This document shows, in pieces, positions 1 to 8,295 of a DNA stretch of 64,000 nucleotides. Both the position numbers and the translations under genes were made by a program. The DNA comes from Woeseiaceae bacterium (lineage in GTDB: Bacteria; Pseudomonadota; Gammaproteobacteria; Steroidobacterales; Woeseiaceae). The number at the start of each line of letters is the position of its first letter. The stretch's first letter is position 1. Below the pieces are notes generated by a model that was not told the DNA's origin, searched no databases, and saw nothing but the letters and a program-made list of their open reading frames with translations. The DNA is taken from NCBI GenBank assembly GCA_021773075.1, contig JAJFKT010000026.1:62001-126000 (forward strand), read 5' to 3'.

Positions 1-690
1 GATCCGCTTGGTAGCCACACCTATATTACGGCGACGCTGACAAGCAGCGACGTCGTACGGACAATGGCTCGACTGAATTACACGCCTGGTATCGTCAGCA
101 AGGATATGAGCATACTTTTCGATCTCGACTGGTCAGGCAGTCCGCGCGCGGATATTTTCGAGGTCCTCGATGGTGATGTGTCTGTACGTTTCGGCGACGG
201 ACAGTTAGAAGAGGTCGAGCCCGGTGCCGGCCGAATGTTTGGATTGATGAGTATTAGTGCATTGCCGCGACGTCTGTCATTTGATTTTCGCGATGTATTT
301 TCGAAGGGTTTCAGTTTCGACTCGATCTCGGGTAGTTTCAGGATCGAAGATGGCGTAACACATACTTGCGATTTATCACTTGACGGGCCGGCGGTTGATA
401 TTGGCATTGTCGGCATTGCGGACTTGAGAGATCGAACCTATGAACAAACGGCGATTGTTTCGGCGAATGTCGGAAATACGCTGCCAATTGTCGGTGCGGT
501 CGTTGCGGGCCCACAGGTCGCTGCAGCATTACTGATTTTTTCGCAGATTTTTAAGAAGCCATTGCAGGAGGTTGGACAGGTCTATTACGGAATCGAGGGC
601 TCGTGGGATAAACCCGATGTCGAGTCAACTGATTCGGCCGCTTTTGTAGCGAGCGGCGAGCAGGCAGGCTGTCTGGCTGGAGGGGAGTAG
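1..690 (+). CDS. yhdP: YhdP family protein (AsmA-like), C-terminal fragment
   Basis: The reading frame is open from base 1, so this is the last ~229 residues of a gene that begins outside the window. The text (LTSSDVVRTMARLNYTPGIVS, FDLDWSGSP, then a stretch ending in VYYGIEGSWDKPDVE) matches the C-terminal AsmA-like part of YhdP. YhdP is a very large inner-membrane-anchored protein of the bridge-like group implicated in phospholipid transport to the outer membrane. It lies 6 bp before a nitrilase gene and then tldD, the usual gammaproteobacterial order. An apparent ATG at 64 is internal. Confidence 0.85.
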   Translation, partial: DPLGSHTYITATLTSSDVVRTMARLNYTPGIVSKDMSILFDLDWSGSPRADIFEVLDGDVSVRFGDGQLEEVEPGAGRMFGLMSISALPRRLSFDFRDVFSKGFSFDSISGSFRIEDGVTHTCDLSLDGPAVDIGIVGIADLRDRTYEQTAIVSANVGNTLPIVGAVVAGPQVAAALLIFSQIFKKPLQEVGQVYYGIEGSWDKPDVESTDSAAFVASGEQAGCLAGGE

Positions 691-696
691 GGGCTT

Positions 697-1509
697 ATGC
701 GTGTCGCGGCTATTCAAATGAACAGCGGTGCCGACGTCGCTTCGAATCTGCGCTCGGCAGACGACTTGCTTCGCAGCGCTGCCGAGGACAGTTGCAAGCT
801 GGCCGTCTTGCCAGAAAACTTTGCTTTGATGCCAGAACGTGGCCGCGATAAAGCGAAGTTTGCTGAGGCGCCCGGAGTGGGGACTGTGCAGACGTTCCTG
901 TTCGATGCATCACGACGTTATGGCTTGTGGATTGTCGCCGGGAGCATGCCGCTGATTTCGCCTGAGATCGACGCCGAACGGGTGTACGGTGCCTGCCTGG
1001 TCGTTGATGACAATGGCGACACCCAGGCGATCTACCGCAAGATTCATCTTTTCGACGTGGACCTCGTCGACAAGCAGGAATCGTATCGAGAATCGCGCTC
1101 TATGTATCCGGGTGAAGATATCGTGACGGTTGATACTCCCTGCGGCCGGATAGGACTTACAATTTGCTACGACCTGCGCTTCCCGGAGTTGTACCGACAA
1201 CTGGTTGATGCTGGTGCGACCGTGTTTACTGTACCGGCTGCGTTCACCGCAACAACTGGAAAGGCGCACTGGCATACCCTGCTGCGAGCGCGCGCCATCG
1301 AAAATCTGGCGTATGTGATCGCGCCGGGGCAATATGGCGAGCACCCTGACCGGCGTGCGACCTATGGACATTCGCTTATCGTGGATCCATGGGGACGAAT
1401 ATTGGCGGAAGCAGCGGACGGAGATTGCTTCGCTGCAGCAGACATAGATACTGATCTGGTTGCCCGTTTGCGTAGTGAGTTCCCGGCACTCGCGAATCGG
1501 CGCCTGTAA
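697..1509 (+). CDS. Carbon-nitrogen hydrolase (nitrilase superfamily, Nit-like amidase)
   Basis: A 270-residue nitrilase-superfamily enzyme. The catalytic triad is visible: Glu40 (LPENF), Lys115 (YRKIHLFD) and Cys157 ([13 protein letters not shown]). The sequence resembles the Nit1/Nit2/YbeM branch, whose members hydrolyse deaminated glutathione or omega-amidates; the exact substrate cannot be told from sequence. It is cytoplasmic with no signal peptide. The gene sits between yhdP and tldD, 6 bp after the former and 34 bp before the likely tldD start, and is probably co-transcribed with both. Confidence 0.88.
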   Translation: MRVAAIQMNSGADVASNLRSADDLLRSAAEDSCKLAVLPENFALMPERGRDKAKFAEAPGVGTVQTFLFDASRRYGLWIVAGSMPLISPEIDAERVYGACLVVDDNGDTQAIYRKIHLFDVDLVDKQESYRESRSMYPGEDIVTVDTPCGRIGLTICYDLRFPELYRQLVDAGATVFTVPAAFTATTGKAHWHTLLRARAIENLAYVIAPGQYGEHPDRRATYGHSLIVDPWGRILAEAADGDCFAAADIDTDLVARLRSEFPALANRRL

Positions 1510-1543
1510 CAACAGCCCAAATACCAGGATACGGACAGAGAGA

Positions 1544-2992
1544 TTGGACAAAACCAGTAATTCTATCGATTCGCTGATGTCGCGAATGCTCGAGCCCGCC
1601 GGGCTGGATGAAAGCAAGCTGAGCAAGACACTCGGCAGCATGATGCAGGGCGGTGTGGATTATGCCGATTTGTATTTTCAGGTCAGCCGCCATGAGAGCT
1701 GGACGCTTGAGGATCGCATCATTCGTGATGGCAGCTTCAATCTTGATCAGGGCGTTGGTGTACGGGCAACCAGCGGCGAGAAGACGGGTTTCGCCTATTC
1801 GGATGAACTACTGCTGCCCGCGCTCGAACAAGCCGCCGGCGCTGCAAGAGCGATTGCTCGACAAGGTCAGGACCTCGCTGTGCAAGCGTGGAAAAGAACC
1901 GAAGCGAAGTCGCTTTATCCCAGCGATGATCCCGCAGCGAGTATCGATGATACGCAAAAGACGGCCTTGCTCAGCGAGATAGACGCGGCAACGCGCGATC
2001 TTGACAAGCGAGTTGAACAAGTCATCGTGAGTTTGGCGAGTAGTCAGGATCTCGTTCTGCTCGCCGCGTCCGATGGCACGATGGCAGCCGATATTCGGCC
2101 CCTGATTCGCCTCAACGTCAGTGTCATTCTTGAGCAGGATGGCCAGCGTGAACAGGGTTATGCGGGTGGCGGCGCACGCAGCAATCTGGACTACTTTTTG
2201 AATGGCGATAGGCCGTTGGACTTCGCCCGTGAGGCTGTCCGTCAGGCGATCGTGCAGCTGGAAGCGCAAGCGGCGCCTGCTGGCAGCATGCCAATCGTCC
2301 TTGGCCCGGGTTGGCCCGGAATACTGTTACACGAAGCAGTGGGGCACGGTTTGGAGGGCGACTTCAATCGTAAAGGAACTTCTGCATTCAGCGGTAAGCT
2401 TGGCCAGAAGGTGGCCTCAAAGCTCTGCACGATTGTTGACGACGGCACACTTCCTGACCGTCGCGGTTCCCTCTCTGTTGATGACGAAGGTACGCCAGGG
2501 CAATACTCCGTGCTCGTGGAGGATGGCATCTTGAAAGGCTATATGCAGGACAAACTCAACGCTCGATTGATGGGTGTCGAGTCGACTGGCAATGGCCGCC
2601 GCGAATCATTTGCACACGTGCCGATGCCGCGCATGACGAACACCTACATGCTGGCCGGGCCACACGATCCGGAAGAGATAATTGCCTCAGTCGACAAGGG
2701 CATCTATGCACCAAATTTCGGTGGCGGTCAGGTCGACATTACGTCTGGAAAGTTCGTCTTCTCAGCAAGCGAGGCGTACCTGATAGAAAATGGCAAGGTC
2801 ACGGCGCCCGTCAAAGGCGCAATGTTGATCGGTGATGGTCCGGAGGCGCTTAACAAAATATCCATGGTCGGCAATGATCTCGAACTCGACTCGGGCGTCG
2901 GTACCTGCGGCAAAGAAGGGCAGTCCGTACCTGTAGGCGTTGGCCAACCAACCCTGAAAATAGACGAAATTACAGTCGGTGGCACTGGCTGA
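1544..2992 (+). CDS. tldD: Metalloprotease TldD
   Basis: TldD is the zinc-bearing subunit of the TldD/TldE (PmbA) protease, which degrades unfolded peptides and matures peptides such as microcin B17 in other bacteria. The metal motif [11 protein letters not shown] is present, as are the family blocks DLYFQ..HESW.LEDRI and [17 protein letters not shown]. Start choice: a TTG at 1544 is preceded by a purine-rich GGACAGAGAGA and gives 482 residues, near the E. coli 481. An ATG at 1577 (471 residues) has no clear ribosome site, and the frame is open further upstream into the nitrilase gene. The partner gene pmbA is at 6944. A hairpin repeat starts at the stop codon. Confidence 0.93.
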   Translation: MDKTSNSIDSLMSRMLEPAGLDESKLSKTLGSMMQGGVDYADLYFQVSRHESWTLEDRIIRDGSFNLDQGVGVRATSGEKTGFAYSDELLLPALEQAAGAARAIARQGQDLAVQAWKRTEAKSLYPSDDPAASIDDTQKTALLSEIDAATRDLDKRVEQVIVSLASSQDLVLLAASDGTMAADIRPLIRLNVSVILEQDGQREQGYAGGGARSNLDYFLNGDRPLDFAREAVRQAIVQLEAQAAPAGSMPIVLGPGWPGILLHEAVGHGLEGDFNRKGTSAFSGKLGQKVASKLCTIVDDGTLPDRRGSLSVDDEGTPGQYSVLVEDGILKGYMQDKLNARLMGVESTGNGRRESFAHVPMPRMTNTYMLAGPHDPEEIIASVDKGIYAPNFGGGQVDITSGKFVFSASEAYLIENGKVTAPVKGAMLIGDGPEALNKISMVGNDLELDSGVGTCGKEGQSVPVGVGQPTLKIDEITVGGTG

Positions 2993-3066
2993 GGACGAGT
3001 CGGAGAATCCATTTTGATTCGCCTGTGGGTTGGGAAGAAGCAAAATGGATTCTCCGACTCGTGCTC
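2991..3066. repeat. Hairpin repeat, conserved-loop family, copy 1
   Basis: Inverted repeat with perfect 22-bp arms (2995-3016 and 3041-3062), extendable by four bases with one mismatch. The 24-base loop (3017-3040) contains CGCCTGTGGGTTGGGAAG, which matches the loop core of the two hairpins at 12167-12365 at 15 of 18 positions, although the stems differ. It begins on the tldD stop codon and has no T-run after it, so it is not a classical terminator, though the RNA could protect the 3' end. Confidence 0.8.
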
Positions 3067-3120
3067 AAACAGCGCGACGTTTTTACATAATTCGATTTTC
3101 AACGAGTTCACAACATACAG

Positions 3121-3163
3121 TGTGAGATAGCTCACTTCATTCAAAACAGAGCTGCGGTAAATT
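3121..3163 (+). promoter_or_regulatory. Probable CRP-type operator with class II promoter
   Basis: TGTGA-GATAGC-TCACT at 3121-3136 matches the CRP consensus TGTGA-N6-TCACA at nine of ten defined positions. A -10-like TAAATT lies at 3158-3163, which would start transcription near 3170. The operator centre (3128.5) is then about 41.5 bases upstream, the classic class II position where CRP covers the -35. A Crp/Vfr-type regulator is encoded at 12377-13030. The site match is seen; regulation is inferred. Confidence 0.6.
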
Positions 3164-3190
3164 TTGCGTATCTCATGGAGGACGATAGCA

Positions 3191-3361
3191 ATGGCATTCG
3201 AAAATACAATAACAGAGCAGGACATGGACGCTAACTCACAGGCTTTCGTGCAAAACCTGCGGGGCGATTTGGGCGATATCGAGCCGGATTTATTGGTTGA
3301 TGGGCTGTCAGAGTCGATCTTGTCGAGAATAATGGGCCTGTTCGGCAGCGGTAAATCCTGA
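3191..3361 (+). CDS. Small protein of unknown function (56 aa)
   Basis: I do not recognise this protein. The ATG at 3191 follows a strong GGAGG at 3177-3181 with a nine-base gap; an ATG in the same frame at 3164 lies before that site and is less likely. The protein is acidic in its first two thirds (MAFENTITEQDMDANSQ) and ends in a segment that could form an amphipathic helix (SESILSRIMGLFGSGKS). It has no cysteine, signal peptide or membrane span. It has its own apparent CRP-type promoter and follows tldD and its hairpin. Confidence 0.55.
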   Translation: MAFENTITEQDMDANSQAFVQNLRGDLGDIEPDLLVDGLSESILSRIMGLFGSGKS

Positions 3362-3440
3362 TCAAATCCGGAATTCCCACTGGACATTAGCTCCCTGCTA
3401 TGGAGAATGAATCGACCCCGGGGAAGATAAGTACAGTGTT

Positions 3441-3659
3441 ATGTGGGTCTCGAAACCAATCTACGAAAGCCTGCCTTACTTCTATCTGTCGATAGGAGCG
3501 CTTTGTCTGGGCGCCTCAATGTACGTAAATCACTGGCACTGGCCGACAATATGCTTTGTCGTCGGACTTGTTTGCCTGGTCGCCGGACTGGTGGTTCTTC
3601 TGAAGCGGCGTGATTATCGTGTTACGGATCGGCGCGCGGGTACGCGGCAGGATTACTGA
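3441..3659 (+). CDS. Small two-span membrane protein (72 aa), unknown function
   Basis: Two hydrophobic helices are evident, roughly residues 11-30 (YFYLSIGALCLGASMYV) and 34-53 (WPTICFVVGLVCLVAGLVVLL), followed by a basic tail (KRRDYRVTDRRAGTRQ), consistent with an inner-membrane hairpin with both ends inside. No named family is recognised. It converges on the ExeA-like ATPase gene, whose stop is 7 bp beyond. A purine-rich GGGGAAGATAAG lies upstream of the ATG but is rather distant. Confidence 0.6.
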   Translation: MWVSKPIYESLPYFYLSIGALCLGASMYVNHWHWPTICFVVGLVCLVAGLVVLLKRRDYRVTDRRAGTRQDY

Positions 3660-3666
3660 GCAGGGC

Positions 3667-4932
3667 TTACTGGTCGTTTACTGCGGAGCCCCGGTCGGCG
3701 CCAGCATCACCGGTAATTTCTTCTACGATCGAATCACCGGCTTCGATTTCATTTTTAGTACGTAAATCGTGATAAACCAGTTCGTGCACGCCAAGCGACA
3801 CAATGTCGCCATCTCGCAGGCGGTATTTCTTAACTTTCTTTTCACCGACAAAAACACCATTGGTGCTGTTTAAGTCTTCAACGACGCAGCCACTTTCATC
3901 ACTTACCAGTTGTGCGTGGTGGCGGCTGACGAACTTGCTCTTGATATAGATTTCATTGTCAGGAGATCGCCCAATAATAACGCGCCCCAAAGGGAAGGTC
4001 AGGACATCGACGACCTCGTCGTCAGAACGAAGCTCAATCCGCGTCACGTGTAAATCGTTTGCTTGGTTTCTCTCGTTCTCGATCTGCCGCAATTGGTCAT
4101 AAACACCGGTATTGCTCTCGTGTTCGGCCCAATTGAGCTCCTCGGCGGCGGAAATAATATCGTTGGCATCGACGCTTTGTTTTTCATCCGCGAAAGCACA
4201 TAAAAGTGCTGTGTCGCAAAGCGTATTGATGAGTCTTGGCACGCCACCAGAAAAGCGGTAAATGACGTCGAAACTGTCATCCTCGAATAGATCGGCCGTC
4301 TTACGACCGGCTACAGACAAGCGTCGCTCGATGTATTCGCGCATCTCGCGCCGATCCAGTGGACCGATGTGGAATCGAAGTCGCACGCGCTGTACGAGTT
4401 GTTTCAATCGATCCGAGTCAAGCGTTTCTTTTAGTTCCGGCTGACCTGCCAGAATAATACGCAGCACCTTTTCCTTGTGCGTTTCAATGCCGGAAATCAT
4501 GCGGACTTCCTCGAGCACCTTCTTCGACAGGTTCTGTGCCTCGTCGATGACAAGTACAACCTTCTTGCCGTTCGAGTATTGTTCGATCAGGAACATGTTG
4601 AGCATGTCCAGCAATTCGACCTTGCACTTGTTGAACGGTTTGAATCCAAACTCGGTGAGTACGGCTTGCAAGAATTGTGTTGGTGTCAGTTGTGTTTGCG
4701 ATACGACAGCGTAGATCACGTCGTCATCGAGCTCCGACAGGAATGACTGCAAAAGTGTTGTCTTTCCGGAACCAATTTCGCCAGTAATAACAACAAAGCC
4801 ATCGGCCAGCCAGATGGTGGACTCCATATAGGCTTTTGCACGCGCGTGCTGTTTGCTCCAATAAAGGAATTCCGGATCTGGTGTCAGCCGAAATGGCTGC
4901 TCCGTTAAGTTGAAATGTTCAAGATACGACAT
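3667..4932 (-). CDS. ExeA-like AAA ATPase with C-terminal FHA domain
   Basis: A 421-residue protein starting at MSYLEHFNLTEQPFRLTPDPEF, the usual opening of ExeA/GspA-type ATPases. The Walker A motif GEIGSGKTT is at about 51-58 and Walker B VVLVIDEAQ at about 125-133, followed by the sensor and lid regions (GGVPRLINTLCD). Residues ~315-390 form an FHA domain with the key GRS, SRHH and NSTNG motifs, which binds phosphothreonine peptides. No transmembrane segment or peptidoglycan-binding domain is seen. It is probably a cytoplasmic ATPase recruited to a phosphorylated partner, with a role in secretion or pilus assembly possible. No secretion genes are adjacent. An upstream in-frame ATG at 4986 overlaps purK and was not used. 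Confidence 0.82.
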   Translation of the reverse strand: MSYLEHFNLTEQPFRLTPDPEFLYWSKQHARAKAYMESTIWLADGFVVITGEIGSGKTTLLQSFLSELDDDVIYAVVSQTQLTPTQFLQAVLTEFGFKPFNKCKVELLDMLNMFLIEQYSNGKKVVLVIDEAQNLSKKVLEEVRMISGIETHKEKVLRIILAGQPELKETLDSDRLKQLVQRVRLRFHIGPLDRREMREYIERRLSVAGRKTADLFEDDSFDVIYRFSGGVPRLINTLCDTALLCAFADEKQSVDANDIISAAEELNWAEHESNTGVYDQLRQIENERNQANDLHVTRIELRSDDEVVDVLTFPLGRVIIGRSPDNEIYIKSKFVSRHHAQLVSDESGCVVEDLNSTNGVFVGEKKVKKYRLRDGDIVSLGVHELVYHDLRTKNEIEAGDSIVEEITGDAGADRGSAVNDQ

Positions 4933-4969
4933 CGTTGCGATGAGTTTACCTGCTTTTTGTCTTTGCGGG

Positions 4970-6076
4970 CTACGCCTCGTTCTCAACCCGCCAGGTCGAC
5001 TGGTTCACACATTTGTCAATTTTTCCGACAAGCTCATCGCACTGCTCTGGGGATGCTCCGATAACGGTCATATGGCCGAGTTTGCGTCCGGGTCGAGCCG
5101 CTTTTCCATAATCGTGAAGCTCGCCAATATTGAGCTCTCGTGTAGCGTTCGAAATCTCACCGATCAGGTTGACCATTCCCGCGTGTCCTGTGCTCGCTGT
5201 CGAGCCCAGCGGCATATCAAGAATCGCGCGCAGGTGGTTTTCAAATTGACTGGTTTCGGAGCCCTCGATGCTCCAGTGACCCGAGTTATGCACGCGCGGC
5301 GCGAATTCATTGGCGAGCAGGTCCCCGCCAACAACGAAGAGTTCCAGCGCCAGCACGCCAACGTATTCGAGGTGCTCAAGTAAGCTCTCAACAAATGCGG
5401 ACGCCTTTTCTGTGAGTTGCGGCACATCAAGCGGGGATCGGGACGTTCGAAGAATGCCGTCAACATGATGATTTCGCGCCAGCGGATAGATAGCCATGTC
5501 GCCACTGACGTTGCGAGCGCCAATACAGGAAACCTCATAATCGAATGGCACCCATTGCTCGGCGATCAGCGACTGGCCGGCAATGTCGCGCCAGGCGGCT
5601 TCGAGCTCATCTTCATTTCGAACGACGAACTGTCCCTTGCCATCGTAACCAAAGCGGCGTGTTTTGATTACCATCGGCAATCCCAGTTTTCCCACCGCTG
5701 CGTCGAGGTCGTCGCGTGTATCGATACGGCAGTAGCCAGGCAAAGGTATATTGAGCTGCTCGAACAAGTGTTTTTCGAACAATCGATCCTGTGAGTGTTT
5801 AAGCGCTGCTGCCGGAGGGTAGACTGGCGCGATACCGGCGACGTGCCGCAAAGCGTCCACTGGAACGTTCTCGAATTCGTAGGTCAAGACATCGCAAGTG
5901 TCAGCCAGAGCGACGAGTGCGACGGCATCGTCAAACGCGCTTTGAATCACCTTGCCGCAATCCGCGGCTGGAGGATTGTCGGAAGGGTCAACGAAACGAC
6001 ATTCGACATCGAGATTGCGTGCTGCGAAACCCAACATCTGGCCGAGCTGCCCGGCACCAATAATTCCGACGCGCAT
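4970..6076 (-). CDS. purK: N5-carboxyaminoimidazole ribonucleotide synthase
   Basis: PurK uses ATP and bicarbonate to carboxylate AIR to N5-CAIR in purine synthesis. The 368-residue product starts MRVGIIGAGQLGQMLGFAARNL, the family's N-terminal nucleotide-binding loop, and continues with the ATP-grasp core (KTRRFGYDGKGQ, IAEQWVPFDYEVS, ELFVVGGDLLANEFAPRVHNSGHW). It follows purE after a gap of 22 bases on the same strand, forming the usual purEK unit. A longer reading frame starting at 6193 overlaps purE and is rejected. Confidence 0.96.
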   Translation of the reverse strand: MRVGIIGAGQLGQMLGFAARNLDVECRFVDPSDNPPAADCGKVIQSAFDDAVALVALADTCDVLTYEFENVPVDALRHVAGIAPVYPPAAALKHSQDRLFEKHLFEQLNIPLPGYCRIDTRDDLDAAVGKLGLPMVIKTRRFGYDGKGQFVVRNEDELEAAWRDIAGQSLIAEQWVPFDYEVSCIGARNVSGDMAIYPLARNHHVDGILRTSRSPLDVPQLTEKASAFVESLLEHLEYVGVLALELFVVGGDLLANEFAPRVHNSGHWSIEGSETSQFENHLRAILDMPLGSTASTGHAGMVNLIGEISNATRELNIGELHDYGKAARPGRKLGHMTVIGASPEQCDELVGKIDKCVNQSTWRVENEA

Positions 6077-6098
6077 TGCTAGTGGACCAGGCCTTTGG

Positions 6099-6587
6099 TC
6101 ACTGCGTGGGATCGCTGTCGCCCAGAACCCTGTCGGTCTGGTTCTTACGATAGGCGTCCAGTGCATTGGCAATCGCCGGATTGTCATTCGCAAGAATAGC
6201 GGCGGCGAGCAGAGCGGCGTTCACGGCGCCGGCACGACCGATGGCCATACAAGCCACCGGGATACCTGCTGGCATTTGCGCGATGGAGAGCAATGAATCC
6301 ATGCCATTGAGTGCTTTTGACTGCACGGGCACACCGAGGACCGGCAAGCGCGTCTTGGACGCAGCCATACCGGGTAGGTGAGCCGCGCCACCGGCGCCCG
6401 CAATAATGACCTTCAGGCCACGCTCAGCGGCGGAAGCAGCGTATTCGAATAAAAGGTCAGGAGTACGGTGAGCCGAAACGATTTGCACTTCGTAATGGAT
6501 GCCGAGTCCGGCCAGTGTCTCGGTTGCATGTTGCATTGTTTCCCAGTCGGACCGGGAACCCATAATAATACCGACGTCTTTACTCAT
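6099..6587 (-). CDS. purE: N5-carboxyaminoimidazole ribonucleotide mutase (class I PurE)
   Basis: PurE moves the carboxyl group of N5-CAIR to give CAIR. At 162 residues it is of normal class I length. GSRSDW at 10-15 and SAHRTP at 38-43, with the catalytic His40, are present, as is [12 protein letters not shown]. Working with PurK, it indicates the bacterial N5-CAIR route. It lies 21 bases downstream of the short yjgA gene on the same strand, so the three genes are likely one operon (yjgA-purE-purK). Confidence 0.96.
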   Translation of the reverse strand: MSKDVGIIMGSRSDWETMQHATETLAGLGIHYEVQIVSAHRTPDLLFEYAASAAERGLKVIIAGAGGAAHLPGMAASKTRLPVLGVPVQSKALNGMDSLLSIAQMPAGIPVACMAIGRAGAVNAALLAAAILANDNPAIANALDAYRKNQTDRVLGDSDPTQ

Positions 6588-6608
6588 CGCGAAATACTAC
6601 CATCTTAA

Positions 6609-6869
6609 TTAACGGCGCAGCTTCGCCATTTCGGCCCTGAGTGGCTCTGCGTCAATGTGGCGCATCAGCTTGCCGATATACTGTTTTTGGCGACGCAATG
6701 CGCCGTGTGCTTTCATCTGGCGTGCTTCCATGACGGCATCACGAAGGCTGTCGTCGAGTGGCAGGCTATCAAGATCGGATTCCTTGAGCGCAATGAGTTC
6801 CTCACCTAACTTCTGCAGCGCAATATACTCACGTTTTCGTGCGCTTTTGCTGGGCTTTAAATCAGTCAC
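6609..6869 (-). CDS. yjgA: YjgA/DarP family ribosome-associated protein, half-length
   Basis: This 86-residue protein matches the N-terminal half of YjgA (DarP, DUF615), a factor bound to late 50S ribosomal particles. The conserved block is SKSARKREYIALQKLGEELI...LPLDDSLRDAVMEARQMK and QKQYIGKLMRHIDAEPLRAEMAKLRR. E. coli YjgA is about 183 residues, so the C-terminal half is missing. The stop is a clean TAA with purE 21 bases beyond, and no leftover of the missing half is visible, which suggests an old deletion or a natural short form rather than a recent frameshift. It is divergent from pmbA. Confidence 0.82.
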   Translation of the reverse strand: MTDLKPSKSARKREYIALQKLGEELIALKESDLDSLPLDDSLRDAVMEARQMKAHGALRRQKQYIGKLMRHIDAEPLRAEMAKLRR

Positions 6870-6943
6870 TGGTTACAGTACTCCCCGCGGTCACTCCTCC
6901 GATTAGCGGGCGGAGTCTAACACGCACAAGGAATGTTCCAACT

Positions 6944-8290
6944 ATGAGAGAAATAGCGCAGCGCGAATCTCTGGGCAGGGAAGAGCTTGAAGGGCTGGCG
7001 TCTTTGGCGCTGGACGAAGCGCGCCGTTTGGGGATGGATCAGGCCGAAGTGGCTGCGAGCCAGGACAGCGGCCTGTCGGCAACGGCACGCCTTGGCGATG
7101 TCGAAAATCTGGAATTCACGAATGACCGGGGAATCGGTATCACGGTCTATAAGGACTCGTGCAAAGGTGGCGCCAGTACTTCAGATATTTCACCGGCGGC
7201 TATTCGGGAGGCTGTTGCGAAAGCCTGTTCCTTCGCTCACCTGACCGCCGAAGATAAGTTCTCCGGTTTGGCAGACGCTGAGAAGATGGCCAGTAATTTC
7301 GTTGATCTCGATCTGGACCATCCCTGGAGTATTGAAGCCAGTGAGGCGATCGCGCTCGCCATCGAGAGCGAAAATGCCGGCATGTCATTCGACCCTCGGA
7401 TCAGTAATTCAGAAGGTGCGACAGTCGGTACAAATCGAGGTACACGGACATACGGAAATTCACACGGGTTTATCGGCAGCTACTCGAAGACCAGTCACAG
7501 CATTACCTGTGTGGTATTGGCCGAGTCTGACGGTGCCATGCAGCGCGACTATCATTACACCTCGTCCCGTGTTCCGGGCGACCTCGACGATGCTTTCTTG
7601 GTCGGCGTGAAGGCGGCGCAAAAGACGGTAAATCGACTCGGCGCACGCAAAATCAAAACGACGAACGCGCCCGTCATATTCATTCCTGAACTTGCACGTG
7701 GTTTTATCGGTCACGCGATGGCTGCGATTGCCGGCGGTGCGCAATATCGACGTTCATCCTTCCTGCTTGACGCGGTGGGCGAGAACATCTTTCCCGATTT
7801 CGTACAGGTACAAGAGCGGCCGCATATCGCGCGCGGTATGGCCAGTCGCTCTTACGATGGAGAAGGCGTCGCGACCTATGATCGCGACATCATCACTGAC
7901 GGCGTACTCCAGAGCTACATTCTCAGTAGTTACTCAGCGCGTCGACTGGGCCTCGAAACGACCGCCAATGCGGGCGGGGCGCAGAATCTCTTGATCCCGG
8001 GTAGCGACACGGATCTGCAGCGGCTGATTGCAGACATGGGAACCGGGCTAATTGTCGAGGAGTTGATAGGGCAGGGTGTCAACTCCGTCACTGGCGATTA
8101 TTCACGTGGTGCGGTTGGACACTGGGTGGAAAACGGCGAAATTCAATTTCCGGTTCACGAAGTAACCATCGCCGGTAACCTGCGCGATCTTTATAAACGC
8201 ATCGTGGCGATTGGCAACGATCAGGACATGCGCAGCGGCATGCGCTGTGGATCATTGCTGGTAGAGGAAATGACGATCGCCGGCGCCTGA
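6944..8290 (+). CDS. pmbA: Metalloprotease PmbA/TldE
   Basis: PmbA (TldE) is the partner subunit of TldD; the heterodimer cleaves unfolded peptides. The 448-residue protein starts at MREIAQRESLGREEL, with AAGGA-like purines at 6928-6932. Family features include FTNDRGIGITVYKDSCKGGASTSD, the central GFIGSYSKTSHS region and C-terminal TGDYSRGAVGHWVENGEI. As expected for this subunit it lacks the HExxxH zinc motif seen in TldD. Frames extending upstream to 6839 overlap the yjgA start and are unlikely. Confidence 0.94.
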   Translation: MREIAQRESLGREELEGLASLALDEARRLGMDQAEVAASQDSGLSATARLGDVENLEFTNDRGIGITVYKDSCKGGASTSDISPAAIREAVAKACSFAHLTAEDKFSGLADAEKMASNFVDLDLDHPWSIEASEAIALAIESENAGMSFDPRISNSEGATVGTNRGTRTYGNSHGFIGSYSKTSHSITCVVLAESDGAMQRDYHYTSSRVPGDLDDAFLVGVKAAQKTVNRLGARKIKTTNAPVIFIPELARGFIGHAMAAIAGGAQYRRSSFLLDAVGENIFPDFVQVQERPHIARGMASRSYDGEGVATYDRDIITDGVLQSYILSSYSARRLGLETTANAGGAQNLLIPGSDTDLQRLIADMGTGLIVEELIGQGVNSVTGDYSRGAVGHWVENGEIQFPVHEVTIAGNLRDLYKRIVAIGNDQDMRSGMRCGSLLVEEMTIAGA

Positions 8291-8295
8291 TTTCG

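Noticed and set aside
910..1641. A 243-codon frame on the minus strand
   Set aside because: It lies opposite the nitrilase and tldD start; its translation has no recognisable domain, while the plus strand has clear catalytic motifs.
2991..3066. Hairpin after tldD as a Rho-independent terminator
   Set aside because: No T-run follows the stem on either strand, and the loop is much longer than in usual terminators.
2728..3387. A 219-codon minus-strand frame covering the tldD end and the 56-residue gene
   Set aside because: It runs antisense through tldD and the hairpin repeat, is low in recognisable features and has no good ribosome site.
4932..4986. Earlier start for the ExeA-like ATPase
   Set aside because: The extra residues overlap purK and do not match the conserved MSYLEHFNL start of the family.
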